From: Mogibacterium sp.
GTDB taxonomy: Bacteria > Bacillota > Clostridia > Peptostreptococcales > Anaerovoracaceae
NCBI GenBank assembly: GCA_017512365.1
Contig: JAFWGQ010000010.1
Span: forward strand, 1-64,000
Reading direction: 5' to 3'
DNA length: 64,000 bases
Below are positions 35,542 through 44,418 of the stretch, one piece after another; within the stretch, counting starts at the first letter, position 1; every line of letters begins with the position of its first letter. The notes beneath the pieces are model-generated. The model saw only the letters and a program-made list of their open reading frames with translations, was not told where the DNA came from and made no database searches. Position numbers and translations under genes: made by a program.

Positions 35542-35654
35542 GTACATATAAAAAAATGATACTATTTACACGGAATAAAAGGCGTTTTTTGTGTGCAAAA
35601 TTAAGCAAAAGACATTTCAAATCCAAGCGTTATTTCAAAAGGAGAGCAAGTATT

Positions 35655-37034
35655 ATGGAAAACATTCAGATGCTACTTAAGCAGGGCGCTGTAGGCAAGC
35701 CGTGTGAAGCGATCGTCAAGAAGGGCGACAAGGTCAAGAGAGGCCAGCTCATCGCTACACCGACAGGACTCGGCGCTAATGTTCACTCCAGCGTATCCGG
35801 TGAAGTCATCGATGTCACCGAAGACAGGATCATCATCAAGCCTAACGCAAAGCAGCCTAAGACTTTCGAGAAGATCAAAAAAGGATCGAACCTCGAGATG
35901 ATCAAGGAGGCCGGCATCATCGGCCAGGGCGGCGCGGGCTTCCCGACATTCATCAAGATCTATAACGGCAAGGACGACAAGCCTGTGCTCGATCACGGAT
36001 ATATTCTCGTGAACGCGTCCGAGTGCGAGCCTGGACTGGCCCACAACATCGCTCAGATCGATGAGGATCCTGCAGCTCTGCTCAGAGGTATCCACTACCT
36101 CATGGAGATCGCGGGAGCCGACAAGGGCATCATCGCCATCAAGAAGAAACACAGAGAGACCATCGAAAAGCTCGACGCTCTTCTCAAGGACGATCCTGCT
36201 ATCGAAAGACATCTCCTTCCGGACATCTATCCGATGGGCGAGGAGCGTGCGGTAGTAAGAGAGTGCCTCGGCATCGAGCTCGAGCCGGACAAGCTTCCGT
36301 CGGCGGCCAATGCTGTAGTCATCAACTCCGAGACAGTATACAGCTGCGTAAAGGCCATCGAGGATCAGAAGCCTCTTATCGACAAGAACATCACAGTCAG
36401 AGGAATGATCAAGGGCGGCAGCGAGGCTCACGTATTCATGGACGTTCCTGTAGGCAGAAGCGTACAGGCTCTGATCGACGAAGCGGGCGGCTTCGATGAG
36501 AGAGGCTACGGCGAAGTCATCATGGGCGGATCCTTCACAGGCAAGGCCTGCGAGCTCAGCGATCCGATCACCAAGGCTACAGGCGCCATCCTCGTGACAC
36601 GTCCGTTCAGAGATCTGAAGGGCGCCAAAGTAGGTATCCTAGTGTGCGCATGCGGCGGAAACCTCGAGAGAATGGAAGACCTCGTAAAGAAGTACAACGG
36701 TACTGTAGGCCACGTCTGCTACTGCAAGCAGGCTATAGAGATGCCTAACGGCACCAGAAAGTGCGAGCGCCCGGGCAACTGCCCTGGACAGGTCAAGAAC
36801 AACCTCGAGTTCAAGAAGGCGGGCTGCGAGTACATCATCATCGGCAACTGCTCTGACTGCTCCAACACGGTCATGGCTTCCGGCCCGAAGATGGGACTCA
36901 AGGTAATGCACATGACAGACCTCGCTATGATGGCTGTCGGACATCCGCTCTACAGAACACTCAAGGTGTCCAAGAAGGTCGATCAGGATCTCAACGTAGT
37001 AGACAACGTAGAGGACAACGAGACTGTCGAATAA
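35655..37034 (+). CDS. prdC: PrdC, RnfC-like electron donor of proline reductase
   Basis: 459 aa. N-terminal RnfC barrel-sandwich and SLBB parts (MLLKQGAVGKPCEAIVKKGD; GQGGAGFPTFIKIYNG; ASECEPGLAHN) are followed by a C-terminal segment with many cysteines (VCACGG, CYCKQ, CERPGNCPG, GNCSDCSNT). It feeds electrons, ultimately from NADH, to proline reductase. Some clostridial PrdC proteins carry selenocysteine; this one uses Cys and has no in-frame UGA. Start at ATG 35655 is preferred over 35556 because AAAAGGAG precedes it and the upstream extension is basic and non-homologous. Confidence 0.9.
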   Translation: MENIQMLLKQGAVGKPCEAIVKKGDKVKRGQLIATPTGLGANVHSSVSGEVIDVTEDRIIIKPNAKQPKTFEKIKKGSNLEMIKEAGIIGQGGAGFPTFIKIYNGKDDKPVLDHGYILVNASECEPGLAHNIAQIDEDPAALLRGIHYLMEIAGADKGIIAIKKKHRETIEKLDALLKDDPAIERHLLPDIYPMGEERAVVRECLGIELEPDKLPSAANAVVINSETVYSCVKAIEDQKPLIDKNITVRGMIKGGSEAHVFMDVPVGRSVQALIDEAGGFDERGYGEVIMGGSFTGKACELSDPITKATGAILVTRPFRDLKGAKVGILVCACGGNLERMEDLVKKYNGTVGHVCYCKQAIEMPNGTRKCERPGNCPGQVKNNLEFKKAGCEYIIIGNCSDCSNTVMASGPKMGLKVMHMTDLAMMAVGHPLYRTLKVSKKVDQDLNVVDNVEDNETVE

Positions 37035-37177
37035 TTTTCGAAAAAGTGTCGACTTTATAAGTTATAACCGGTATAAACCTTTGGACGGATGACCCCATTC
37101 GATCCGTCCGGAGGAATATATAAACACAAGCAGCCGTGTAAAACGGCAAGTAAGTAATTTTTAGGAGGAAGATCGAT

Positions 37178-39046
37178 ATGTCAATCACAGCTGAAACAGC
37201 TAAACAGCATGCGAACGATCCAGCGGTACTCTGCTGCAGAGCAGAGGCAGGCACTGAACTGACACCTGCAAACTTCGAGGACCCTGCAATTTTCCCGGAT
37301 CTCGTAGATTCCGGACTGCTGAGCCTCGACGGAGCACTGACCATCGGCCAGGTTCTGAACGGATCCAAGCTCACTAAGACAGTAGATTCTCTCACTCCTG
37401 TTACAGCTGACATCGTCGACAAGTACGACGAGGCACAGGGCGGCGCTGAGGAAGCACCTGCAGCTGAGGCTGCACCAGAGGCTCCTGCAGCAGCTCCTGC
37501 AGCTGCAGTCGCAGCTCCTGCTGCAGGCGGAATGATCAGCCTGCACATCGGAGAGGGTAAGGATATCAACATCCAGATCCCTGCCGGCATCGGCGGCGGC
37601 GCAGTAGCAGCTCCAGTCGCAGCGGGCGCAGCTCCTGCAGCAGCAGGCGCAGCTCCTGCAGCAGCAGCTGAAGAGGGCGAAGCTGTAGTAGTTAGAGAGA
37701 TGACACGTAAGCACTACAAGATCGATAAGGTAGTTCTTGGCGACGAGACCAAGATCGAGGGAACGACACTGTACGTCCGCAAGGCGGCAGCTACAGAGGG
37801 CGCTGAAGCACAGGCTCTCGTACACAGCCTTGAGCTCGACGTGATCACACCGGACAACTACCACGTATACTCCGAGACAGTAATGGATATCCAGCCGATC
37901 GCTACAAAGGAAGACGACGCTGAGCTGGGTGAGGGCGTTACAAGAGTTCTCGACGGAGTAGTAATGGTCGTTACAGGTATCACCGAAGAGGGAGTACAGG
38001 TCGGAGAATTCGGTTCTTCGGAAGGTTACATCGATGAGAACATGATGTGGGGACGTCCTGGCGCAGTAGACAAGGGCGAGATCATGATCAGAGCCCACGC
38101 TGTCATCGACAACAAGAAGAACATGGAGAGACCGGGCCCTATCGCTATCCACACTGCAGTTGACCACGTCACTCAGGAGATCAGAAACGCCATGAAGAAG
38201 GATCTCACAGACGAGCAGATCGTGGACACTCAGACGATGAAGCAGGTAAGAAGACCTGGTAAGAAGAAAATCGTTATCGTTAAGGAGATCATGGGCCAGG
38301 GCGCTATGCACGACAACTTCCTGTTCCCGACAGAGCCGGTAGGCGTACTCGGAGCTAAGCCGAACGTAGACCTCGGTAACGTTCCTGTAGCTGCCAACCC
38401 TCTCGAGGTAATGGACGGCTGCATCCACGCTCTTACATGCATCGGACCTGCTTCCAAGGAGATGTCCAGACACTACTGGAGAGAGCCTCTGGTATACGAA
38501 GCACTGCATGACGACGACGTAGACGTTGTAGGCGTTATCTTCGTAGGTTCGCCGCAGGCCAACACAGACAAGTTCTATGTATCCAGAAGACTTGGTCAGA
38601 TGGTTGAGTCCATGAACGTTGACGGAGCATTCGTTACAACAGAAGGATTCGGAAACAACCACGTAGACTTCACTTCCCATATCGAGCAGATCGGTAAGAG
38701 AGGCGTTCCGGTTGTAGGATTCTCGTTCTGCGCTGTACAGGGAGCTCTCGTTACAGGAAACAAGTACTGCGACGCCATGATCGACAACAACAAGTCGATG
38801 TCCGGCATCGAGAACGAAGTACTCGCCTGCAACACTCTCTGCCACGAGGATGCTATCAGAGGTCTGGCTATGCTGAAGGCCAAGATGGCAGGTGAATCGA
38901 TCAAGGCACCTGAGAGACAGTACACACACAGCGTAAAGGAGAACAACGTAGAGCTGATCGAAAAGGCTTACGGCACAAAGATGGAACTCGTAGACAACGA
39001 GCAGTCGCTGCCGATGAGCGAGAAGAGAAAGGCTAAATACGACTAA
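37178..39046 (+). CDS. prdA: D-proline reductase proprotein PrdA
   Basis: 622 aa proprotein. Cleavage is expected between Thr420 and Cys421 in LTCIGPASKEMS, turning Cys421 into the N-terminal pyruvoyl group of the ~23-kDa subunit and leaving a ~45-kDa subunit. Pyruvoyl binds D-proline while PrdB selenocysteine attacks, giving 5-aminovalerate. Two Ala/Pro-rich flexible stretches interrupt the N-terminal half (about 88-115 and 140-166). The 143-nt gap before it carries AGGAGG. It forms an operon with the following prd genes. Confidence 0.95.
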   Translation: MSITAETAKQHANDPAVLCCRAEAGTELTPANFEDPAIFPDLVDSGLLSLDGALTIGQVLNGSKLTKTVDSLTPVTADIVDKYDEAQGGAEEAPAAEAAPEAPAAAPAAAVAAPAAGGMISLHIGEGKDINIQIPAGIGGGAVAAPVAAGAAPAAAGAAPAAAAEEGEAVVVREMTRKHYKIDKVVLGDETKIEGTTLYVRKAAATEGAEAQALVHSLELDVITPDNYHVYSETVMDIQPIATKEDDAELGEGVTRVLDGVVMVVTGITEEGVQVGEFGSSEGYIDENMMWGRPGAVDKGEIMIRAHAVIDNKKNMERPGPIAIHTAVDHVTQEIRNAMKKDLTDEQIVDTQTMKQVRRPGKKKIVIVKEIMGQGAMHDNFLFPTEPVGVLGAKPNVDLGNVPVAANPLEVMDGCIHALTCIGPASKEMSRHYWREPLVYEALHDDDVDVVGVIFVGSPQANTDKFYVSRRLGQMVESMNVDGAFVTTEGFGNNHVDFTSHIEQIGKRGVPVVGFSFCAVQGALVTGNKYCDAMIDNNKSMSGIENEVLACNTLCHEDAIRGLAMLKAKMAGESIKAPERQYTHSVKENNVELIEKAYGTKMELVDNEQSLPMSEKRKAKYD

Positions 39047-39071
39047 TCTGAAGAAGGAGATCGCTTAAGAG

Positions 39072-39353
39072 ATGAAATACGGAGATAAGATAATAAGGAT
39101 GGAAGGCGTCATCGTGGAGGTCCACGACGGAAGCGTAGCCATCGACTTCAAGGGCAGACTGGGACATCTCAGGATCCCGAAGAGGATGATCATTTCCGAT
39201 TACGATCTGGCGGTTGGTCAGGAGGTCGCCTGGAACATGAGCTTCATCGAACAGGAGAGCGCCGAGATCAACCCGAGATATCTCGAGACGATCAGACATT
39301 CAGAGGAACTCCAGAACGAAATGCAAACCAAAACTAATCAGGAGGATCAATAA
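39072..39353 (+). CDS. CBO2463/CBO2479-like small protein of the prd operon
   Basis: 93 aa, beginning MKYGDKIIRMEGVIVEVHDG, a short beta-rich domain followed by a charged helix. I recall a small protein of this CBO2463/CBO2479 type placed between prdA and prdB in clostridial proline reductase operons; function unknown. GAAGGAG lies upstream and only 3 nt separate it from prdB. Confidence 0.65.
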   Translation: MKYGDKIIRMEGVIVEVHDGSVAIDFKGRLGHLRIPKRMIISDYDLAVGQEVAWNMSFIEQESAEINPRYLETIRHSEELQNEMQTKTNQEDQ

Positions 39354-39356
39354 AAA

Positions 39357-40082
39357 ATGAGTATGACAGTTGTAAAAGGATTACAATCTGAGATTTTCGT
39401 ACCTATCACTCCTAAGTCGGTATGGGCTCCTGTAACAAAGCCGCTCAGCGAAATGACAGTTGCTCTCGCAACAGCTGCCGGCGTACACAGAGTGGATCAG
39501 GAGAGATTCAACCTCGCAGGTGACTTCACATGGAGGAAGATCCCTAACGAATCGACAGAGGAAGAGCTGATGGTAACACACGGCGGTTACGACAACTCGG
39601 ACGTAAACAAGGACATCAACTGCATGTTCCCTATCACAAGACTCAAGGAACTCGCAGCTGAGGGCTTCATCAAGGCTTGCGCACCGTACCATGCCGGATT
39701 CATGGGCGGCGGCGGAAACATCGAGAAGTTCACGAACGAAACAGGACCGCAGGTTGCTGAGATGCTCAAAGAAGAAGGAGTTGACGCCTGCCTCCTGACC
39801 GCGGGATGAGGAACATGCCACCGCTCTGCAACAATCGTGCAGAGAGCAATCGAGTCTGTAGGCATCCCTACAGTCATCATCGCAGCCCTCCCACCGGTCG
39901 TAAGACAGGCTGGTACACCTAGAGCAGCTGCTCCTATGGTACCTATGGGCGCTAACGCCGGCGCACCTCACGACGTTGAGATGCAGACGGCCATCGTAAA
40001 GGCTTCACTCGAACTGCTCGAGACCATCGAGACTCCGGGCAAGATCGTACAGCTGCCTTTCGAGTATCACGCTGTTATCTAG
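39357..40082 (+). CDS. prdB: Proline reductase selenoprotein PrdB (Sec at codon 151)
   Basis: The frame runs through TGA at 39807-39809 and continues to TAG 40080-40082, giving 241 aa. The context is ACLLTAG-U-GTCHRSATI, a UxxCH-type active site of GrdB/PrdB proteins with Sec151 and Cys154. Protein similarity is continuous on both sides. A hairpin 15 nt downstream can act as the SECIS. Sec151 reacts with proline bound to the PrdA pyruvoyl group. AGGAGG precedes ATG 39357. No selABCD gene is present in the window. Confidence 0.96.
39824..39844 (+). promoter_or_regulatory. Bacterial SECIS-like hairpin of prdB
   Basis: CTCTGCA (39824-39830) pairs perfectly with TGCAGAG (39838-39844), with a 7-nt loop ACAATCG. 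It starts 15 nt after the UGA, in the range bound by SelB for bacterial selenocysteine insertion. Confidence 0.7.
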
Positions 40083-40128
40083 TTTATCCGGAACTGGAAC
40101 AACTTGATAGGACATCAGCATAATGCTG

Positions 40129-40160
40129 AAGATGGGGCTGAGAAATCAGCCCCATCTTTT
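40129..40160 (+). terminator. Strong hairpin between prdB and prdD
   Basis: A perfect 13-bp stem (40129-40141 with 40146-40158), GAAA tetraloop and trailing TTTT form a textbook intrinsic terminator inside the operon. It may reduce expression of prdD-prdE relative to prdA-prdB. Confidence 0.85.
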
Positions 40161-40221
40161 CAAAGAAGAACTGCCGGATCAGTACCGGCGCTTATCTGAC
40201 AGACGAGAGGTAAGAAAAACA

Positions 40222-40986
40222 ATGGCTGACATTGAACTCAGAAGACTTGTCATCAAGGCCTTCCACATGACAGACGTGGAATTCGGCGATGAGAACAAGA
40301 TAACCACAGACGGCAAGATGACTCTCAACAATGACTGTCTCGCCGCGCTTCAGGAAAAATACAGTGAAGTAATAGACAAGATCGACATCCAGATCATCAA
40401 ACCGGGTGATCACGACAGATATACAAATACCATCATGGACATCATCCCTATATCCGTGAAGGTTCTCGGCAAGTGCGGAGAGGGCATTACCCACACCATC
40501 ACAGGAGTGTATGTGATGCCTACCGGCGTTGATACAGAGGGAAAGCAGGCCCATGAGTTCGGCTCTTCAGAGGGCAACCTCAAGGACATGCTCTACCTGA
40601 ACAGGGCAGGCACACCTGCTGATGACGACTACATCATCTCCTTCGACATCACCTTCAGGAAGGGGATGGGCCAGGAGAGACACGCCATCATAGACGCATA
40701 TAAAATGGTAGAAGAGTGGATGGGCACGTTCAGAGAGCAGCTCAAGAAGTTCGAGGGAACGAAGTGCACAGAGAGGCACGAGTACTACGACAGGATCCGC
40801 CAGGGACAGAAGAAGGTCCTCGTCATCAAGGAGATGATCTCTCACGGGGCCATGCTCGACACATGGATCTTCCCTGACCAGCCAAGCGGCGTCGAGGGCG
40901 GCAAATCACTTATTGACTACGGCGGCACTCCGATAATGCTGACTCCTAACGAGTTCAGAGACGGTGCCATCAAGGCGATGAATTAA
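40222..40986 (+). CDS. prdD: PrdD, paralogue of the PrdA large-subunit part
   Basis: 254 aa from ATG 40222 (MADIELRRLVIKAFHMTDVE), chosen because it follows GAGAGG and upstream residues (40123-40221) lie in the terminator hairpin. It resembles PrdA residues ~175-415: TNTIMDIIPI, GKCGEGITH, HEFGSSEGNL, and VLVIKEMISHGAMLDTWIF against PrdA VIVKEIMGQGAMHDNFLF. It lacks the pyruvoyl-cleavage cysteine segment. Its role is unknown but it is conserved with prdE. Confidence 0.85.
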   Translation: MADIELRRLVIKAFHMTDVEFGDENKITTDGKMTLNNDCLAALQEKYSEVIDKIDIQIIKPGDHDRYTNTIMDIIPISVKVLGKCGEGITHTITGVYVMPTGVDTEGKQAHEFGSSEGNLKDMLYLNRAGTPADDDYIISFDITFRKGMGQERHAIIDAYKMVEEWMGTFREQLKKFEGTKCTERHEYYDRIRQGQKKVLVIKEMISHGAMLDTWIFPDQPSGVEGGKSLIDYGGTPIMLTPNEFRDGAIKAMN

Positions 40987-40997
40987 GGAGGTGCGAC

Positions 40998-41477
40998 ATG
41001 GGAGTAGGTCCTTCTACCAAAGAAACAAGTCTTCATCACTTCAGAGATCCTCTGATCAGGGTGCTCGGCGAGGACCCGGGGATCGACCTGATGGGAGTAC
41101 TCGTTTACGGCTCGATGGAGGGCAACGAAGAGAAGATCAGAAATTCAAGGACCGCGGCAGTGATCGCGGAGTGCGCGAGGCCTGACGGCGTCATCGTGGA
41201 GACAGACGGATGGGGCAACCTGGACGTCGACTACGTCAACTGCGTCAACGAGGTCGGCGAGCGCGGGATCCCTGTGGCCGGGCTCAACTGGAGCGGCACA
41301 GCGGGCACATTCGTTGTCGAGAGCCCGTATCTCGACAACGTGGTGGACTTCAACAAGAACCCTGAGGGCATCGAGTCCAATATAGTAGGCGAGAACAACT
41401 ACACCGAGGACGATGTAAGGGAATGCCTCAAGAGGCTCAAGATCGCGATGCTCAAAAAAGAGCGCGGCATGAAATGA
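40998..41477 (+). CDS. prdE: PrdE, paralogue of the PrdA pyruvoyl-subunit part
   Basis: 159 aa, starting 11 nt after prdD with TAAGGAGG. It aligns with PrdA from the processing site on: MGVGPSTKETSLHHFRDPLI against TCIGPASKEMSRHYWREPLV, and GNLDVDYVNCVNEVGERGIP against GNNHVDFTSHIEQIGKRGVP. Gly2 occupies the place of the pyruvoyl-forming Cys421, so no pyruvoyl can be made. PrdD plus PrdE therefore look like a split, inactive PrdA. Confidence 0.88.
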   Translation: MGVGPSTKETSLHHFRDPLIRVLGEDPGIDLMGVLVYGSMEGNEEKIRNSRTAAVIAECARPDGVIVETDGWGNLDVDYVNCVNEVGERGIPVAGLNWSGTAGTFVVESPYLDNVVDFNKNPEGIESNIVGENNYTEDDVRECLKRLKIAMLKKERGMK

Positions 41478-41506
41478 TCTGCATCGTGTAAAAAGGACGG
41501 ATCGAC

Positions 41507-41535
41507 AGAGGACAGCTGCAGGGCTGCCCTCTTTT
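41507..41535 (+). terminator. Terminator of the prd operon
   Basis: AGAGGACAGC and GCTGCCCTCT form a 10-bp stem with one A-C mismatch, loop TGCAGG, followed by TTTT. Confidence 0.75.
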
Positions 41536-41632
41536 ATGTGTATCGGCGAGTTTTTGTAGCCCGGGATTATGGATTAAGCACCTTGTTTGGTGGTATACTA
41601 TACAGGTATATTTTTGCGGAAACGGATGTAAT

Positions 41633-42790
41633 ATGTACAAAGAAGTCAAAGCTTTACTTCAGGAAGAGGAAGTCAATACAGGAAGACAATGGGAGATGGA
41701 TATCGCCAGAGCGATCCCGGTCCTGTGCCTCCCGATAATACACTGCATAATAGAATGCTGCACGGACGAGATGCTGGAGTCCGGAATACCTTATCTGTTC
41801 GATACGGTCATCGGCGGACCGTTCAGCGCGCCGATGTATCTGTTCGCGATGGGCATGAGCAACGAATACACGAGGCGGAGGACGCCTGAGCTGATGGCCC
41901 TCAGAGGCCTGGATCTGATCATCATATCCTATGTGCTCAACATATGCAGGTTCCTCATACCTTACACGATCGGCTATGCGATAAGCGGAGACAGAGAGCA
42001 GTTCATCGAGCCTCTGATCTACAGAGTGCTCGGGAACGACGTGCTGCTCTTCGCAGGCATCGCCTACCTCGTGATAGCGCTTTTCAAAAAGCTGAAGCTT
42101 TCCTGCGCAAAGATGATGCTCATCGCGGCGGCCGCATCTGTTGTCGGCATGCTTACGACAGGGGTCGATACGGGAGTCCCGATCCTCAATATCCTGCTTG
42201 GATCCTTCATCGGTACCGAGGATGAGACCGGACTTCTCATATCCGACTTCCCGCTGCTCATATGGCTCATCGTACCGGTGTCCGGCATATGCTTCGGCAG
42301 GCTGCTGAGACATATAAAAAAGGAAGACAAAGGGAAATTCTATCTCACCGTTTCCGTGCCGGCGATAACAGTCGCCGCCATCTACATGTGCTTCGGTATA
42401 GAGAATACCGCCGGCATGTTCGGAGAGGGCCAGAACTGCTACTATCACATGATGCCGTGGGACATGCTGGAGTGCATAATCCTTGTCATCGGGATGCTGG
42501 GCATATGGTACTTCGTTTCCGAATGCATAAGCGCCCGCACCATGGCGTTCTTTACCGATGTCAGCAGCAAGATCACATCGTTCTACTGCATACACTGGGT
42601 GTTCGTGAGGACGATTACCAATGTGATCCTGTATATCAAAAACGGCACTCAGGTGCTGCCTGTATGGAAGACTCTGGTGCTGTCGGTCTGCATAATACTG
42701 GTCACGCTGTTGCTCGCGGATGTCTGGCGTAACATAAGGATCAGGATGACAGCGGTAAGATCTAAAAAGAAGGAAGAGGTTACGAACTGA
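41633..42790 (+). CDS. Multi-pass membrane protein, acyltransferase-like
   Basis: 385 aa with about nine to ten hydrophobic helices. The start RQWEMDIARAIPVLCLPIIH resembles the RxxxxDxxRgxai start of membrane acyltransferases (acyltransferase 3, DUF1624 and heparan acetyltransferase-like), and FYCIHWVF near the C terminus is also reminiscent. Direct assignment is uncertain. Its stop overlaps the next ATG by 1 nt (TGATG), so it is coupled to the SpoIIE phosphatase. Confidence 0.6.
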   Translation: MYKEVKALLQEEEVNTGRQWEMDIARAIPVLCLPIIHCIIECCTDEMLESGIPYLFDTVIGGPFSAPMYLFAMGMSNEYTRRRTPELMALRGLDLIIISYVLNICRFLIPYTIGYAISGDREQFIEPLIYRVLGNDVLLFAGIAYLVIALFKKLKLSCAKMMLIAAAASVVGMLTTGVDTGVPILNILLGSFIGTEDETGLLISDFPLLIWLIVPVSGICFGRLLRHIKKEDKGKFYLTVSVPAITVAAIYMCFGIENTAGMFGEGQNCYYHMMPWDMLECIILVIGMLGIWYFVSECISARTMAFFTDVSSKITSFYCIHWVFVRTITNVILYIKNGTQVLPVWKTLVLSVCIILVTLLLADVWRNIRIRMTAVRSKKKEEVTN

Positions 42791-44391
42791 TGGAAGGAAA
42801 ACCAAGGAACAGTCTCGGACGCAAAACTCTCACAGGCATAATAATCTTTGCTCTGGTACTGATCATAGCTGTCTGCGTGACTGTAGGCGTAGGGACTTAC
42901 TATCAGAGGGTCAACGAATACAACAGGCAGGCTTATAACTACACCAGGGCCGCGGCCGACTTCATCAACGGCGATACTATCCACAGATATGTAGAGACCG
43001 AAAAAAAGGATGACTACTATTATCTCGTGCAGAACTACCTGAATTCCGCCCAGAGAGAGACAGCAATCAAGTACTTCTATGTCTATGTTCCTTACGAGGA
43101 CGATCTTGTCTATGTCTGGGACGCCAATACCGAAGAGGGATACTGCGATCTCGGAGAGCACGAGAAGTACATGGAAGGCGGCAAGGAAGCCACAGAGGAG
43201 GTGTTCAGACACGATCCTCCGGAAAAGGTCAAGCTGACAAAAGACGACAAATACGGCTACATCGCTTCGGCCTTCACTCCGATATTCAACGCTGCCGGCG
43301 ATCCGGTGGCTGTCGCGGCGGTGGATCTTTCCGTGCCGGACATCAAGCTGGCCATAATCCAGTCCATGACGGCGATATTCCTGATCATAGCGGCTGTATC
43401 CGCTCTCATGATGGGGATATCGTACGTTGTGATAAAGAGGAAGGTACTGGAGCCTATAGGCATACTGAACGACAAGGCGGGCGAGATCATAGATAATCTC
43501 GAAGAAGACGAGACGATAGCCATAGATATCCATACGAATGACGAGCTTGAGACTCTGGCCGAATCCTTCGTCAAGATGGATGACGAGCTCAGGACATACA
43601 TCAGGGAGCTCGGCGCTGTGACGGCCGAAAAGGAGAGGATAGGAGCGGAGCTCAATATCGCCACAAAGATACAGGCGAGCATGCTGCCGAGGATCTTCCC
43701 TCCGTTCCCTGAAAGGGAGGAGTTCGAGATCTTCGCGAGCATGAACCCTGCCAAGGAAGTCGGAGGAGACTTCTACGATTTCTTCCTCGTGGATGAGGAT
43801 CACCTGGCTCTCGTCATCGCCGATGTTTCAGGCAAGGGAGTGCCTGCCGCGCTCTTCATGGTGATCACGAAGGTGCTCATCAAGAATTTCGCGCTGCAGG
43901 GCCTCAGTCCTTCAAATGTGCTCAGAAGCGTGAACGAGAGACTCTGCGAGAGCAACGATACAGGCCTATTCGTCACGGTCTGGCTGGCCGTATTCGAGAT
44001 CTCCACCGGCAACGGACTTGCATCTAATGCCGGCCACGAGCATCCTGCGCTCTGGAGACAGAAGGACAGGAGCTTCGAGCTTGTCAAATACAGACACTCG
44101 CCGGCTGTTGCCGTAATGGAAGGAATGAAGTTCGAGGAGCATGAGTTCCATCTCGATCCGGGAGACATGCTGTATGTGTACACCGATGGTGTAACAGAGG
44201 CGGCCAACAGGGAAAACGAGCTCTTCGGTGAGGAGCGGCTGTCCGACACGCTCAATAAATGCGGCGGCGATGCGCCGGGAGAGGTGCTCGGAGCAGTCAG
44301 AGACGATATCAGCGTCTTTGTCGACGGCGCCGATCAGTTCGACGACATCACTATGCTCGCGATGAAGTACGAGGGGCCGAAGAGCAAATAG
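42790..44391 (+). CDS. HAMP-containing SpoIIE-type PP2C phosphatase
   Basis: 533 aa. One TM helix (TLTGIIIFALVLIIAVCVTV) is followed by an extracytoplasmic sensor of ~150 residues and a second TM (~185-210). A HAMP-like segment with LEPIGILNDKAGEI follows, then the phosphatase from about 285: DPAKEVGG-like NPAKEVGGDFYDFF, VIADVSGKGVPAALF, NAGHEHPAL, YVYTDGVTEA and DQFDDITML. A likely partner-switch phosphatase that senses outside signals. Related in its catalytic half to 16920-18350. Confidence 0.9.
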   Translation: MEGKPRNSLGRKTLTGIIIFALVLIIAVCVTVGVGTYYQRVNEYNRQAYNYTRAAADFINGDTIHRYVETEKKDDYYYLVQNYLNSAQRETAIKYFYVYVPYEDDLVYVWDANTEEGYCDLGEHEKYMEGGKEATEEVFRHDPPEKVKLTKDDKYGYIASAFTPIFNAAGDPVAVAAVDLSVPDIKLAIIQSMTAIFLIIAAVSALMMGISYVVIKRKVLEPIGILNDKAGEIIDNLEEDETIAIDIHTNDELETLAESFVKMDDELRTYIRELGAVTAEKERIGAELNIATKIQASMLPRIFPPFPEREEFEIFASMNPAKEVGGDFYDFFLVDEDHLALVIADVSGKGVPAALFMVITKVLIKNFALQGLSPSNVLRSVNERLCESNDTGLFVTVWLAVFEISTGNGLASNAGHEHPALWRQKDRSFELVKYRHSPAVAVMEGMKFEEHEFHLDPGDMLYVYTDGVTEAANRENELFGEERLSDTLNKCGGDAPGEVLGAVRDDISVFVDGADQFDDITMLAMKYEGPKSK

Positions 44392-44418
44392 GATCTGCCC
44401 GGAAGACAAGGGTGAACA

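Noticed and set aside
35655-37034. PrdC as a selenoprotein
   Set aside because: Selenocysteine occurs in some PrdC proteins, but this frame has no TGA and uses cysteine.
37440-37680. Ala/Pro-rich repeats in prdA as a DNA microsatellite or insertion
   Set aside because: Codons vary and the stretch is a flexible linker in frame; no unit repeat structure.
37181-38929. 582-aa antisense ORF opposite prdA
   Set aside because: Cys/Ser/Leu-rich composition is the mirror of prdA codons; no ribosome site and no family pattern.
39837-40082. A separate 81-aa gene after a 150-aa truncated PrdB
   Set aside because: It is the C-terminal part of PrdB after selenocysteine UGA; the active-site context and hairpin support read-through.
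40123-40221. N-terminal 33-residue extension of PrdD
   Set aside because: The DNA is the intrinsic terminator hairpin; homology starts at ATG 40222 with a ribosome site.
41654-42805. 383-aa antisense ORF opposite the membrane acyltransferase-like gene
   Set aside because: His/Asp/Tyr-rich shadow frame; the forward frame encodes coherent membrane helices.
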